Source: Pseudarthrobacter sp. ATCC 49987 (lineage in GTDB: Bacteria; Actinomycetota; Actinomycetes; Actinomycetales; Micrococcaceae). Taken from it: a DNA stretch of 64,000 bases. The stretch covers positions 1,550,001-1,614,000 of the forward strand of contig NZ_JAABNS010000001.1 in the NCBI RefSeq assembly GCF_009928425.1. Reading direction: 5' to 3'. The position numbers were made by a program, and so were the translations under genes. Each line of letters opens with the position of its first letter. Position 1 is the first letter of the stretch. Under the pieces are notes generated by a model that made no database searches, was not told the origin of the DNA, and saw only the letters and a program-made list of their open reading frames with translations. Of this stretch, positions 51,503 to 60,501 are shown piece by piece.

Positions 51503-52783
51503 GTGCGCATAGTCCTCGGAGTCGGGGGAGGGATAGCCGCCTACAAGGTGGCGTCGCTCCTCCGGCTTTTTACTGAAGCCGGCCATGACGTCACCGTCAT
51601 CCCCACGGAGGCCGCGACCCGCTTCGTCGGCGTCGCCACGTGGGAGGCGCTGTCCGGGCACCCGGTCAGCAACAGCGTCTTCGACGAGGTGCACACGGTC
51701 AACCACGTCCGCCTCGGACACGAAGCCGAGCTGATCGTGGTGGCCCCCGCCACCGCCGACCTGCTGGCACGCGCCGCCACCGGCCAGGCCAACGACCTCC
51801 TGAGCAACACGCTGCTCATGGCCGGCGGCAGCCCGGTGCTGATGGCCCCCGCCATGCACACCGAGATGTGGCAGCACCCGGCGACCCAGGCCAACGTCGA
51901 GACTCTCCGCAGCCGGGGCATCACCGTGCTGGAGCCCGCCTCCGGCAGGCTGACCGGATCTGACTCCGGCCCCGGCCGGCTCCCCGAACCCGAGGCCATC
52001 TTCGCAGCGGCCCTGGCCCTCGCCGGTGCGCCGGAGGTCCCCGCGACCGCCCCGCTGCCGGTGTCGGATTCCTCACTTTTCTCGCAGCAGCGGCCGCTGG
52101 CCGGGCTCACCGTCACCATCAGCGCCGGCGGCACCCGCGAACCCCTCGACCCCGTCCGTTTCCTCGGCAACCGGTCCTCCGGCAAACAGGGCGTGGCACT
52201 GGCCGCCGCGGCCCGCGACGCCGGGGCGAAGGTCCGGTTGCTGGCCGCCCACATGGACGTCCCGCCGCCGCCCGGCGTCGACGTCGTCAAGGTCGAAACG
52301 GCCCTGGAACTCCGCAAGGCGGCCCTGCACGCTGCCGCCGACTCCGACGTCATCATCATGGCCGCCGCCGTCGCGGACTTCCGCCCGGCGGATGTGTCCG
52401 GGACGAAAATCAAGAAGCGCGACGACGTCGCCGATCCCGTCATCTCGCTGGTCCGGAACCCGGACATCCTGCGCGAACTCGTGGAGGTCCGGGACGCGGC
52501 CTCGCGCCACCAGCTGATCGTCGGCTTCGCGGCGGAGACCGGCGACGCTGACGGCGATGTCCTGGACTACGCCGCGGCCAAGCTGCGGCGCAAAGCGTGC
52601 GACCTGCTGGTGGTCAACCACGTGGGGCAGGACAAGGTCTTCGGCGAAGACACCAACTCCGTAGTCATCCTTTCCCGGTCCGGCTCCGAACACCAGGAGG
52701 CGTCGGGTTCAAAGTCCGATGTCGCGGCAGCCGTGATTGACCGCATCAGCGCCGAGCTAAGCCGGGTTGTCCCGCCGGCCTGA
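51503..52783 (+). CDS. coaBC: Bifunctional phosphopantothenoylcysteine decarboxylase/phosphopantothenate-cysteine ligase CoaBC
   Basis: Performs two steps of coenzyme A synthesis. The 426-aa protein has an N-terminal flavin-dependent CoaC half (VLGVGGGIAAYKVASLLR, VNHVRLGHEAELIVVAPATAD) and a C-terminal CoaB half (LTVTISAGGTREPLDPVRFLGN, KIKKRDDV, and KACDLLVVNHVG). In the CoaC signature PxMNxxMW the asparagine is histidine here (APAMHTEMW). I believe this also occurs in other actinobacteria, but that should be checked. The GTG start lies 19 nt after rpoZ, so it probably shares its message. Confidence 0.94.
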   Translation: MRIVLGVGGGIAAYKVASLLRLFTEAGHDVTVIPTEAATRFVGVATWEALSGHPVSNSVFDEVHTVNHVRLGHEAELIVVAPATADLLARAATGQANDLLSNTLLMAGGSPVLMAPAMHTEMWQHPATQANVETLRSRGITVLEPASGRLTGSDSGPGRLPEPEAIFAAALALAGAPEVPATAPLPVSDSSLFSQQRPLAGLTVTISAGGTREPLDPVRFLGNRSSGKQGVALAAAARDAGAKVRLLAAHMDVPPPPGVDVVKVETALELRKAALHAAADSDVIIMAAAVADFRPADVSGTKIKKRDDVADPVISLVRNPDILRELVEVRDAASRHQLIVGFAAETGDADGDVLDYAAAKLRRKACDLLVVNHVGQDKVFGEDTNSVVILSRSGSEHQEASGSKSDVAAAVIDRISAELSRVVPPA

Positions 52784-52861
52784 GCCCGGCGTAAGCAACG
52801 TCTCCTTAGCACAGGGACACACGCCGCCGGACGTCCGTTTTCCAACCAGTAAGGTAGTTGA

Positions 52862-54097
52862 GTGACTTTACCGCTGCACATCCCTGACTTCCACGGGTCC
52901 ACGCCCGCCTCGCTCCGGCTCTTCACGTCCGAATCGGTGACCGAGGGACACCCCGACAAGATCTGCGACCAGATCAGCGATGCGATCCTCGACGCCCTGC
53001 TGGCCAAGGATCCCGAGTCCCGGGTTGCCGTGGAGACGCTGGCCACCACCGGCCTCGTCCACGTCGCCGGCGAAGTCACCACCGACGCCTACGTCGAAAT
53101 CCCGCAGATCGTCCGGGAAACCATCCTGGGCATCGGCTACGACTCCTCGGCCAACGGTTTCGACGGCGCCCGCTGCGGGGTGTCCGTTTCGATTGGCCAG
53201 CAGTCCAACGACATCGCCGGGGGCGTCTTCAACTCGCTCGAAGCGCGCGAAGGACGCCAGGAGGACGACTACGACCTCCAGGGCGCCGGCGACCAGGGGC
53301 TGATGTTCGGCTACGCCAGCGACGAGACCCCCTCCTACATGCCGGTTCCGATCTGGCTCGCCCACCGCCTCTCCGAGCGGCTCACCGAGGTCCGCAAGAA
53401 CGGCGAGCTCGCCTACCTGCGCCCCGACGGCAAGACCCAGGTCACCGTCGGCTACGACGGCGACCGGCCCGTCTCGGTCGAGACCATCGTCATCTCCAGC
53501 CAGCACGCCGAAGGCGCCAGCCTGGACCAGCTCCGCGCCGACCTCGCCGCACACGTCGTCGACCCGGTCATGGCACTGTCCAACCTGGACATCTCCCGGG
53601 CCAGGAACATCCTGAACCCCGCCGGTGCCTTCGTCATCGGCGGTCCCGTCGGCGACGCCGGACTCACCGGCCGCAAGATCATCGTCGACACCTACGGCGG
53701 GATGGCACGCCACGGCGGCGGCGCCTTCTCCGGCAAGGACCCCTCCAAGGTGGACCGCTCGGCGGCCTATGCCATGCGCTGGGTCGCCAAGAACGTGGTG
53801 GCTGCCGGTCTCGCGAAGCGCGCCGAAATCCAGATCGCCTATGCGATCGGCCAGGCCCGTCCGGTGGGAACCTATGTGGAGACCTTCGGCACCGAGACCG
53901 TTGATCCGGCCAGGATCAGCGCCGCGATCGCCGAGATCTTCGACCTGCGCCCGCGGGCCATCATCGACGCCCTCGACCTCAAGCGCCCGATCTACGCCAA
54001 GACCGCCGCCCACGGCCACTTCGGCCGCGAGGATCCCGACTTCACGTGGGAGCGGCTGGACCGGGTCGACGAATTGAAGGCCTTCTTCAACGCCTGA
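52862..54097 (+). CDS. metK: S-adenosylmethionine synthase
   Basis: Makes SAM from methionine and ATP. The 411-aa protein has [20 protein letters not shown] near the N-terminus with the ATP and metal residues. It also shows [15 protein letters not shown] (signature 1), [15 protein letters not shown], and the loop [20 protein letters not shown] (signature 2 region). The GTG start follows AAGG. The 78-bp gap before it has no riboswitch-like fold. A strong terminator follows before priA. Confidence 0.97.
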   Translation: MTLPLHIPDFHGSTPASLRLFTSESVTEGHPDKICDQISDAILDALLAKDPESRVAVETLATTGLVHVAGEVTTDAYVEIPQIVRETILGIGYDSSANGFDGARCGVSVSIGQQSNDIAGGVFNSLEAREGRQEDDYDLQGAGDQGLMFGYASDETPSYMPVPIWLAHRLSERLTEVRKNGELAYLRPDGKTQVTVGYDGDRPVSVETIVISSQHAEGASLDQLRADLAAHVVDPVMALSNLDISRARNILNPAGAFVIGGPVGDAGLTGRKIIVDTYGGMARHGGGAFSGKDPSKVDRSAAYAMRWVAKNVVAAGLAKRAEIQIAYAIGQARPVGTYVETFGTETVDPARISAAIAEIFDLRPRAIIDALDLKRPIYAKTAAHGHFGREDPDFTWERLDRVDELKAFFNA

Positions 54098-54165
54098 CAT
54101 CCGCCGGCACCGGGCCTGACAAAAGTCGCGGTGGTGAAATAGTGTCACTGCCCTGTGATGTGCTG

Positions 54166-54197
54166 TAGCCAGGCCGCCGATACCGGCGGCCTGGCTA
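54166..54197 (+). terminator. Strong terminator of metK
   Basis: A perfect 14-bp stem (54166-54179 with 54184-54197) closes an ATAC loop and is followed by TTCTTTGTTG. It lies 69 nt after the metK stop. Confidence 0.9.
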
Positions 54198-54261
54198 TTC
54201 TTTGTTGAGCCGGCCGCTACGTGCCCGGCGCTGAACTGTTGCTGAAGGGAGGACCCGGGCG

Positions 54262-56415
54262 ATGAGCCAGATCCATGGCGCCGCGGCTTCGGACGAGCCC
54301 CTCCAGCTGTCACTGCTCCAGGGCTTTCCAGGTTCCGTTGCCGCATCACCCGGCCCGGCCCTTGCCGCCCGGCTTCCGGTGGCGCGCGTTCGCCTGGAAT
54401 CCGCCCTCCCGCACCTGGACCGGCCGTTCGACTACAGCGTGCCCGCCGGGCTCGATGCCGCGGCGCAGCCCGGCGTCCGGGTCAAGGTCAAGTTCAACGG
54501 CCAGGAACTGGCCGGTTACCTGATCGACCGGACGGCGGAATCAGACGCCGGCCACCCTCTCGTCCCGCTGCACAAAGTGGTCTCTCCGGTTCCGGTCCTG
54601 ACGGCCTCTGTCGCGGAACTCGCCGGACGCGTCGCGGCCCGGTACGCCGGCAGCGTCAGCGACGTGCTCCGCGTCGCCGTGCCGCCGCGGATGGCGAAAC
54701 TCGAGAAGGACCTCGCCCCCGACGGAGTCCTGGATCCGTCCCTCTTCGCTGACGAGGGACCCGACGCCGGGGCGGGACCGGCAATTCCCGCCGGCCTGGA
54801 AGCCTCACGCTGGTCTTCGTACCGCAACGGCCCGGCCTTCCTGCAGCATCTCAACGCGGGCGAGTCGCCGCGCGCCGTGCTCAGCGCGCTGCAAGGCTAC
54901 GGTCCCGGAGGCTGGCCCCGCCTGATCGCCGAGGCCGTGGCGGCCGTGCGCCTCTCCGGCCGGGGCGCTGTCGTGGTGGTACCCGACTACCGCGACCTGG
55001 ACCGGGTGGAAGCGGCCCTCCTGCAGCTCCTGCCGGCCGGTGACGTCGCCCGGCTCACCGCCGACGACGGCCAGACCCCGCGCTACCGCAGCTTCCTGCG
55101 GATTCTGAGCGGCGCGGCCGGGGTGGCCGTCGGCACCCGGTCCGCCGCCTACGCTCCCGTTCACAATCTGGGCCTCGTGGTCTGCTGGGACGACGGCGAC
55201 GACCTCCACATTGAGCAGCGCTCACCCTACGCGCACTCCCGCGAAGTCCTGCTGCTGCGCGCTGAGCAGGAGGGTGCCGCCTGCCTGCTCGCCGCGCACA
55301 CCCGGAGCACCGAGACACAGCGCCTCATCGAGGCGGGCTGGGCGTGGCCGGTGGAGGCGGACCGCGCCGTCGTCCGCCGGAGCGTTCCGCGGGTGCTGAA
55401 CACCGCGGACAGCTACGAACTCGAACACGATCCGCTGGCCAGGATCGCCCGGCTGCCGGGCGCGGCCTGGCGTGCCGCCAAGGAGGGGCTGGAGCGCGGC
55501 CCCGTCCTGGTCCAGGTGGCGCGGGCCGGTTATGCGCCGTCGCTTGCCTGCGAAAACTGCCGTGAACCGGCGCGCTGCACGTCCTGCAGCGGGCCGCTGG
55601 CCATCGCCGGGGCGAGCGGGAGCTCGGCCGTGCCGCAATGCCGCTGGTGTTCGACGCCGGCGCCGGACTGGCGCTGCGGCACCTGCAACGGTGTCCGGCT
55701 GCGGCGGGGCGCCACGGGGGCCCTGCGCACGGCCGAGGAACTGGGGCGTGCCTTCCCGGGGAAGCCGGTGGTCACCTCGTCCGGGGACCGGGTGCTGGCG
55801 ACGGTACCGGATTCGAAGGCCCTGGTCGTGGCCACGGTCGGCGCCGAGCCCGTCGCGGCGGGCGGGTATGCGGCGGCACTGCTGCTCGACGGCGATTCGC
55901 TGCTGCGGCGCGAAAACCTGCGGGCCGGCGAGGACGCCGTCCGGCGCTGGTTCAACGCCGCGGCCCTCGTCCGCCCGGCCGGCGACGGCGGTCTGGTGGT
56001 CATCACTGCGGACGACGCCGCCGGAGTCGGGGCCCTGCTGCGCTGGGATCCTGCCGGCTATGCCCAGCGGGAACTGTCCCTGCGCCAGGAACTGCAGCTG
56101 CCCCCGGCGGTCCGGGTCGCGTCCCTCACGGGGGGCCGGACCGCCGTCGGGCACTTCGGCCAGGCCGTCGAGCAGCAGCTGGCCCAGCAGGGTATCGTAT
56201 TGCGGACCGCGGGCCCGGCGCCGCTGGTGATCGCCGGTGGCCCCGGGCAGAGCGGAGCGGGGGCGAACGGGGAGGACGTCCGGACGCTCATGTTCATCCC
56301 GTACGGCCAGGCCGCACACGTGACCCGGGCGCTGCGGGCGGTCAAGGTCGCCGCTGCCGCCAAACGGACCGATGACCCCGTGCAGCTGCGGCTCGACGGT
56401 GTGGACGTGCTTTAG
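54262..56415 (+). CDS. priA: Probable primosomal protein PriA without helicase motifs
   Basis: Actinobacterial PriA homologue for replication restart. The 717-aa protein keeps the N-terminal DNA-binding domain (ALPHLDRPFDYSVPAG, VRVKVKFNGQELAGYL) and the zinc region near residues 429-475, with four CxxC pairs (CENC, CTSC, CRWC, CGTC). Where Walker A should lie the sequence is GYGPGGWPRL, with no Lys-Thr/Ser. Walker B is CWDDGDDLH instead of DEEH. UniProt-style annotation of actinobacterial PriA already notes missing helicase motifs, so it is probably structural. The ATG follows GGAGGA. Confidence 0.9.
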   Translation: MSQIHGAAASDEPLQLSLLQGFPGSVAASPGPALAARLPVARVRLESALPHLDRPFDYSVPAGLDAAAQPGVRVKVKFNGQELAGYLIDRTAESDAGHPLVPLHKVVSPVPVLTASVAELAGRVAARYAGSVSDVLRVAVPPRMAKLEKDLAPDGVLDPSLFADEGPDAGAGPAIPAGLEASRWSSYRNGPAFLQHLNAGESPRAVLSALQGYGPGGWPRLIAEAVAAVRLSGRGAVVVVPDYRDLDRVEAALLQLLPAGDVARLTADDGQTPRYRSFLRILSGAAGVAVGTRSAAYAPVHNLGLVVCWDDGDDLHIEQRSPYAHSREVLLLRAEQEGAACLLAAHTRSTETQRLIEAGWAWPVEADRAVVRRSVPRVLNTADSYELEHDPLARIARLPGAAWRAAKEGLERGPVLVQVARAGYAPSLACENCREPARCTSCSGPLAIAGASGSSAVPQCRWCSTPAPDWRCGTCNGVRLRRGATGALRTAEELGRAFPGKPVVTSSGDRVLATVPDSKALVVATVGAEPVAAGGYAAALLLDGDSLLRRENLRAGEDAVRRWFNAAALVRPAGDGGLVVITADDAAGVGALLRWDPAGYAQRELSLRQELQLPPAVRVASLTGGRTAVGHFGQAVEQQLAQQGIVLRTAGPAPLVIAGGPGQSGAGANGEDVRTLMFIPYGQAAHVTRALRAVKVAAAAKRTDDPVQLRLDGVDVL

Positions 56416-56452
56416 GCGCGCAGGAAAATCCCGGGGTCGTTCTTCGCGCCGT

Positions 56453-57562
56453 CTACGTCCGGCCAGCGTCCTTCGGATGCCGGGCGTGGCGTGCGCGCAG
56501 CGCCACGGCCTCTTCGGCCACGGCCAGGAGCCGGCGGGCGGACTCGTCCCAGCTGAAGTCCGCGGCACGCTCCACCGAGCGGCGGGAACGGGCCTTCCAC
56601 AGGTCCGGGTCCTCGAGTTTCCGCACGGCGGCGGCGAATTCCGCCGGCGAATCCGGGTGGACGTAGCTGACGGCGTCGGCGCCCACCTCGCGGAAGATCG
56701 GGATGTCGCTGGCGATCACGGGGGTGCCGTGGGACATCGCTTCAACGAGGGGCAGTCCGTAGCCCTCGGCCCTGGAGAGGCTGATCAGGGCGGTGGTGCG
56801 TCCCAGCATGGCCTCATACTCGGCGTCGGTCACGCCGTTGTGGAAGACGATGTGCGCGCCGGCCGGTGCCAGGGCCTCAAGTTCCGCCCTGCGTTCGGGG
56901 GAGATCCGGCTGAGCAGGTGCAGGCTCATGTCCGGGAGCTCCGCCATGCCCCTGATCATGGTCTCCACGTTCTTGTACGGCATAAAGGAGCCCATGTAGA
57001 GCAGCGTCTTGTCCGCTCCCGCCCCGGGGTCCCGCGGCGTATGCCCGTGCTGCGGGGCGTTGCCCACGATCCGGACGGGTCGCCGGGTCAGCCGGTACTT
57101 AGCGATCAGCGCTGCCGTCGTGGAGCTGATGGTCGCGACGACGTCGGCCCGGTTCAGCAGGAGGCGCTGCGGCCAGAACGCCTTGTGGTAGAGGCGCCAG
57201 AGGACCCGGACGGGAGCCGGCAGGAAGCCCGGAGGCGCCGGGTGCTCGTAGTAGATCAGGTCATGCAGGGTCAGCACCAGCGGGTACTTCCGGCCCCAGC
57301 TGCCCATGGTCTGCATCGGGCACACCACGACGTCGGCGCCGAGTTTGTTGACCGTGCCGGCGACGAACAACTCGGCCGGGGACAGCGGGCTGTTGATCAG
57401 GGTGTACGGCACGTCCGGCAGCAGGGCCAGCTGGCGGACGTCGCTGATCAGCATGGAGACGTCGGCTATTTTGGAGGTGGCCGCGATCAGGCTGGCGCCG
57501 TAGCGGCTGATGCCGTCATGGTGGTCCAGCCGGGTGAAGCGGGCATCGATGATGATTTTCAC
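56453..57562 (-). CDS. Glycosyltransferase family 1/4 (GT-B fold)
   Basis: A 369-aa cytosolic or membrane-associated sugar transferase; donor and acceptor are unknown. The N-terminal domain has IIIDARFTRLDHHDGISRYG, typical of GT4 mannosyl- or glucosyltransferases. The C-terminal donor domain has LLYMGSFMPYKNVETMIRGM and the EX7E motif SRAEGYGLPLVEAMSHGTPV (about residues 263-282). The start overlaps the stop of the upstream alpha/beta hydrolase gene by 4 nt. It converges with priA, 37 bp away. Confidence 0.9.
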   Translation of the reverse strand: MKIIIDARFTRLDHHDGISRYGASLIAATSKIADVSMLISDVRQLALLPDVPYTLINSPLSPAELFVAGTVNKLGADVVVCPMQTMGSWGRKYPLVLTLHDLIYYEHPAPPGFLPAPVRVLWRLYHKAFWPQRLLLNRADVVATISSTTAALIAKYRLTRRPVRIVGNAPQHGHTPRDPGAGADKTLLYMGSFMPYKNVETMIRGMAELPDMSLHLLSRISPERRAELEALAPAGAHIVFHNGVTDAEYEAMLGRTTALISLSRAEGYGLPLVEAMSHGTPVIASDIPIFREVGADAVSYVHPDSPAEFAAAVRKLEDPDLWKARSRRSVERAADFSWDESARRLLAVAEEAVALRARHARHPKDAGRT

Positions 57563-58488
57563 GCGGAATGGTCCTTCAGGAAGCGACGGATGAAACCCGC
57601 GGCGGGTTCCGGGGTTTCGTAGTGGATCAGGTGGCCGACGCCGGGGATGACGTCAAGGCGGGCGTCCGGCAGCAGGGCCAGCAGGGTGTGCTGGTCCGGC
57701 AGCGTGGCGATCTCGTCCTTTTCGCCGGCGATCAGCAGCACAGGAAGGGTGAGGCTGCGGGCCACTTCGGCGACGTTGCTGCCGACCGAGGCCTTGAACG
57801 CCTCCAGCAGGCTCTCCCGGTCCGCGAACGCGGAGAAATAGGAGCTGTGCTGGGCATGCACAAAGCGGCGGAGCTGCTTGTCCCGGGTCTTCGCCATCGC
57901 CTCGCTCATGACCCGGACAATCAGCTGGCTGCGCAGCAGGCCCTGTCCCAGCCGGCGCGGCAGGCGTGCAGCAGCTTCGTAGTACAGGACAGCGAGTTTG
58001 GTCATGAGCCCCTTGGGTCCCTCGAGGGCGGGGGCGGCGATCGGGTTGACCAGGATCAGCTCCGAGACCGTGCCCGGGTGGGCCGCCACATAGTGGCTTG
58101 CAACAATGGAGCCAAAGGAATGCCCCAGCAGGACCGTGTCCGGCCCGAGGTCCAGGGCCTTCATGAAATCGGCGATGAACCGGCCGTAGCGCTCCACACT
58201 GTGTTCGGCGTCGGTGAAAGCGGCGGAGCTGCCAAAGCCTGGCAGATCCGGCATGATGAGCCGCATGTCGGGGAGCTGGTCGGCGACCCGGAGCAGCCCG
58301 TGGTGGTCGCCGCGGAAGCCGTGGACCACCAGGATGGTCCGCGTCTCCGGGGTCACCGGGACAGGCTCGTAGCTCCAGTACGCGGCCCGGGTGCCGTCCA
58401 GGACCACTTCGGCGGCATGGGTTCGGGCCTCCAGTCCGGCGCTGAACAGGGGAGTGGTGGGGGAGGGGCCGGTGGCCACGTGTTCCAT
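57559..58488 (-). CDS. Alpha/beta-fold hydrolase
   Basis: A 309-aa serine hydrolase of unknown substrate. It has the oxyanion segment ILVVHGFRGDHHG and PDLPGFGSS, and the nucleophile elbow GHSFGS near residue 118. The acid lies in AGEKDEIATLP, and the catalytic His in IPGVGHLIHYE near residue 287. There is no signal peptide. It is middle gene of a leftward trio: it starts 10 nt after the aldo/keto reductase stop and overlaps the glycosyltransferase start. Confidence 0.9.
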   Translation of the reverse strand: MEHVATGPSPTTPLFSAGLEARTHAAEVVLDGTRAAYWSYEPVPVTPETRTILVVHGFRGDHHGLLRVADQLPDMRLIMPDLPGFGSSAAFTDAEHSVERYGRFIADFMKALDLGPDTVLLGHSFGSIVASHYVAAHPGTVSELILVNPIAAPALEGPKGLMTKLAVLYYEAAARLPRRLGQGLLRSQLIVRVMSEAMAKTRDKQLRRFVHAQHSSYFSAFADRESLLEAFKASVGSNVAEVARSLTLPVLLIAGEKDEIATLPDQHTLLALLPDARLDVIPGVGHLIHYETPEPAAGFIRRFLKDHSA

Positions 58489-58498
58489 TCGTTACGTC

Positions 58499-59377
58499 CT
58501 AATTGACGGAATCGGGGTTGGAGCCGGTGCGGAAGCCACGTTCCAGGCCGGCCAGGGCGTCCATGGCGGCGTCGTCGAGGCTGAAGCCAAAGACGTTCAG
58601 GTTTTCCCTGATCCGGGCGTAGGAGCTGGCTTTGGGGATGGCGACGTTGCCGAGCTGGACATGCCAGCGGAGGATGATCTGTGCCGGGGATTTGCCGTGC
58701 GCTGCCGCGAGGTCCAGTACCACCGCGTCCTGCAGGACCTGGCCGCGGCCCAGCGGACTCCACGCCTCGGTGGTGATCCCGAGCCCGCGGTGCAGGGCGC
58801 GCAGTTCCTCCTGCTGGAGCCAGGGGTGCAGTTCGATCTGGTTGACGGCCGGGACCACTTCCGCGCTCTGCAGCAGGCGGTCCAGGTGGGCCGGCTGGAA
58901 GTTTGAGACTCCGATAGCCCGTGCCCGGCCCTCCCGGTAGAGCGTTTCCATCGCTTTGTAGCTCTCGGAGTACAGCCCGCGCTGCGGACAGGGCCAGTGG
59001 ATCAGGTACATGTCGACGTATTCGAGTCCAAGGTTGGCCATGGACGTGTCGAACGCGCGCAGCGTTGCATCGTAGCCCTGGTCGTCGTTCCAGAGCTTGG
59101 TGGTGACGAACAGGTCCTCCCGCGAGAGTGAGGGGGAGGACTCACCGGAGCCGCCGCGGGCGTCGTCGCGGTTCACGAAACCGGACAGTGCGCCGATGCC
59201 GCGGCCCAGGCCGGTCTCGTTGCCGTACATGGCGGCGGTGTCGAAGTGCCGGTAGCCGGCCTCGAGCGCCATGGTGACGAGCCCGGCAGCGTCGGCGGGA
59301 GGCACCTTGTAGAGTCCGAACCCCAACTGGTCGATCAGTACACCGTTGTTGAGGCTGATCCGGGGCGAGGGTTTCAT
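58499..59377 (-). CDS. Aldo/keto reductase
   Basis: A 292-aa NADPH-dependent carbonyl reductase of the AKR5-like group. The catalytic tetrad is visible: Asp and Tyr in HFDTAAMYGNE, Lys in FVTTKLWND, and His in YLIHWPCP. IGVSNFQPAHLDRLL and the cofactor segment AIPKASSYARIRENLNVF follow. A 15-residue insertion (SGFVNRDDARGGSGESSP) lies near residue 70. It is first of the leftward trio and follows the SorC regulator gene by 36 bp, so it may be read from upstream. Confidence 0.92.
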   Translation of the reverse strand: MKPSPRISLNNGVLIDQLGFGLYKVPPADAAGLVTMALEAGYRHFDTAAMYGNETGLGRGIGALSGFVNRDDARGGSGESSPSLSREDLFVTTKLWNDDQGYDATLRAFDTSMANLGLEYVDMYLIHWPCPQRGLYSESYKAMETLYREGRARAIGVSNFQPAHLDRLLQSAEVVPAVNQIELHPWLQQEELRALHRGLGITTEAWSPLGRGQVLQDAVVLDLAAAHGKSPAQIILRWHVQLGNVAIPKASSYARIRENLNVFGFSLDDAAMDALAGLERGFRTGSNPDSVN

Positions 59378-59413
59378 ACCATCGACTTTACCGACTCCGC
59401 GGGCCCCTCCGGC

Positions 59414-60376
59414 TCAGGACAGACCGTCGAAGCTGACCAGGCGCCGGGCGCTGGCCTCGTCGAGGATCAGGTCTGTCGCCAGGCCCGCGGCGAGGGCGCC
59501 GCGCAGCCCGTTGATCTTGGAGGCCCCCGACACCACGCAGATCCTGCGGCGCACCTGCCGCAGCTGCGCAAGGTCCGGGCCGGTGGAGCGTTCGTTGAGG
59601 GTGATGCCGTCCGAGGACCCGTCGGCGCGGAAGAACACGGTGGCAACATCACCCACGACGTCGGAGGTGGCCAGGACGCTCAGGTCGTCCTCATCGAGGT
59701 AGCCGCCCGCATACACGTGGCTGGGGTAGTCGGCGTCGACCGATCCCACACCGAAAATCGCGATGCTCATGCGGGCCTGCAGCTCGAGGATCCGCTGCAC
59801 ACTGCGCTCATTCCACATGGCCCTTTTGGTCGCGGCGTGGTCAAAGAACGCCGGCACCGGAAACTGTTCCACCCGCGCCCCATAGGCGCTGCCAAAGCGG
59901 CGCATGATGTCGGAGGCATAGGTGATGCCCGTGGTTTGCATGTTGCCCGCACCGTTGAGCTGGACGATCACGCTGTCGTGGGTGATCTTCCGGGTCAGGT
60001 GCCGGCTGACGGCGCTCAGGGTGGAGCCCCACGCGACCCCAATGATGGCATTGGAGTCGACCAGCGGGCCGATCGTGCGGGCGGCCTGCATGGCCACCCG
60101 GTCCAGTGTTTCCGCCTCATTCAGCGTGTCCACCACCGGAACGACGTGCACATCCACCCTGTATTCGGCGCGGATCATGCTCTCCAGTTCGGGACCGGTG
60201 TCCAGCGGACTGCGGATCTGGATCTGCACCAGTCCCGATTCCCGGGCCGAGGACAGCAGGCGCGACACGGTGGACCGGGACGTGCGCAGCTCGCGGGCAA
60301 TCGCGTCCATGGTCAGGTCCTGCAGGTAATACAACTGGGCGGCGCGGAGGGCGTCGGAGCTGCGTGAGGGCGTCAT
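59414..60376 (-). CDS. SorC/DeoR-type sugar-binding transcriptional regulator
   Basis: A 320-aa DNA-binding regulator. The N-terminal helix-turn-helix (residues 10-45) reads AAQLYYLQDLTMDAIARELR then SRSTVSRLL. The SorC effector domain has GVAWGSTLSAVSRHL near residue 115, VQLNGAGNMQ, and AIFGVGSVDADY, and binds a sugar phosphate in known members. The ATG at 60376 (MTPSRSS) has GGAAATGGG upstream; a longer open frame to 60553 would run through the glpD leader. It diverges from glpD, so glycerol genes are likely targets (inference). Confidence 0.88.
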   Translation of the reverse strand: MTPSRSSDALRAAQLYYLQDLTMDAIARELRTSRSTVSRLLSSARESGLVQIQIRSPLDTGPELESMIRAEYRVDVHVVPVVDTLNEAETLDRVAMQAARTIGPLVDSNAIIGVAWGSTLSAVSRHLTRKITHDSVIVQLNGAGNMQTTGITYASDIMRRFGSAYGARVEQFPVPAFFDHAATKRAMWNERSVQRILELQARMSIAIFGVGSVDADYPSHVYAGGYLDEDDLSVLATSDVVGDVATVFFRADGSSDGITLNERSTGPDLAQLRQVRRRICVVSGASKINGLRGALAAGLATDLILDEASARRLVSFDGLS

Positions 60377-60409
60377 CCCATTTCCGTTCTGCACGTTTGT
60401 GCATAGTGC

Positions 60410-60439
60410 TTGACTCCATTTTCCATTACTCCAAAGAAT
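60410..60439 (+). promoter_or_regulatory. Promoter of glpD-glpF-glpK
   Basis: TTGACT (60410-60415), an 18-nt spacer and AAGAAT (60434-60439), about 60 nt before the glpD TTG. A small inverted repeat GCAC-GTTT-GTGC (60391-60402) and the repeated GTGCATAGTGC lie immediately upstream. They could bind the divergent SorC-type regulator. Confidence 0.5.
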
Positions 60440-60501
60440 AGTGTTGAACGGCGCCGCGCCCCAGGGCGCGCCGCACAGGACCAAACCCAAAGGAGCAGTT
60501 C

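Noticed and set aside
52784..52861. SAM riboswitch upstream of metK
   Set aside because: The gap is only 78 bp and lacks the conserved paired elements of SAM riboswitches.
54098..54261. Small RNA gene between metK and priA
   Set aside because: The hairpin is fully explained as the metK terminator with a T-rich tail; no separate promoter is seen.
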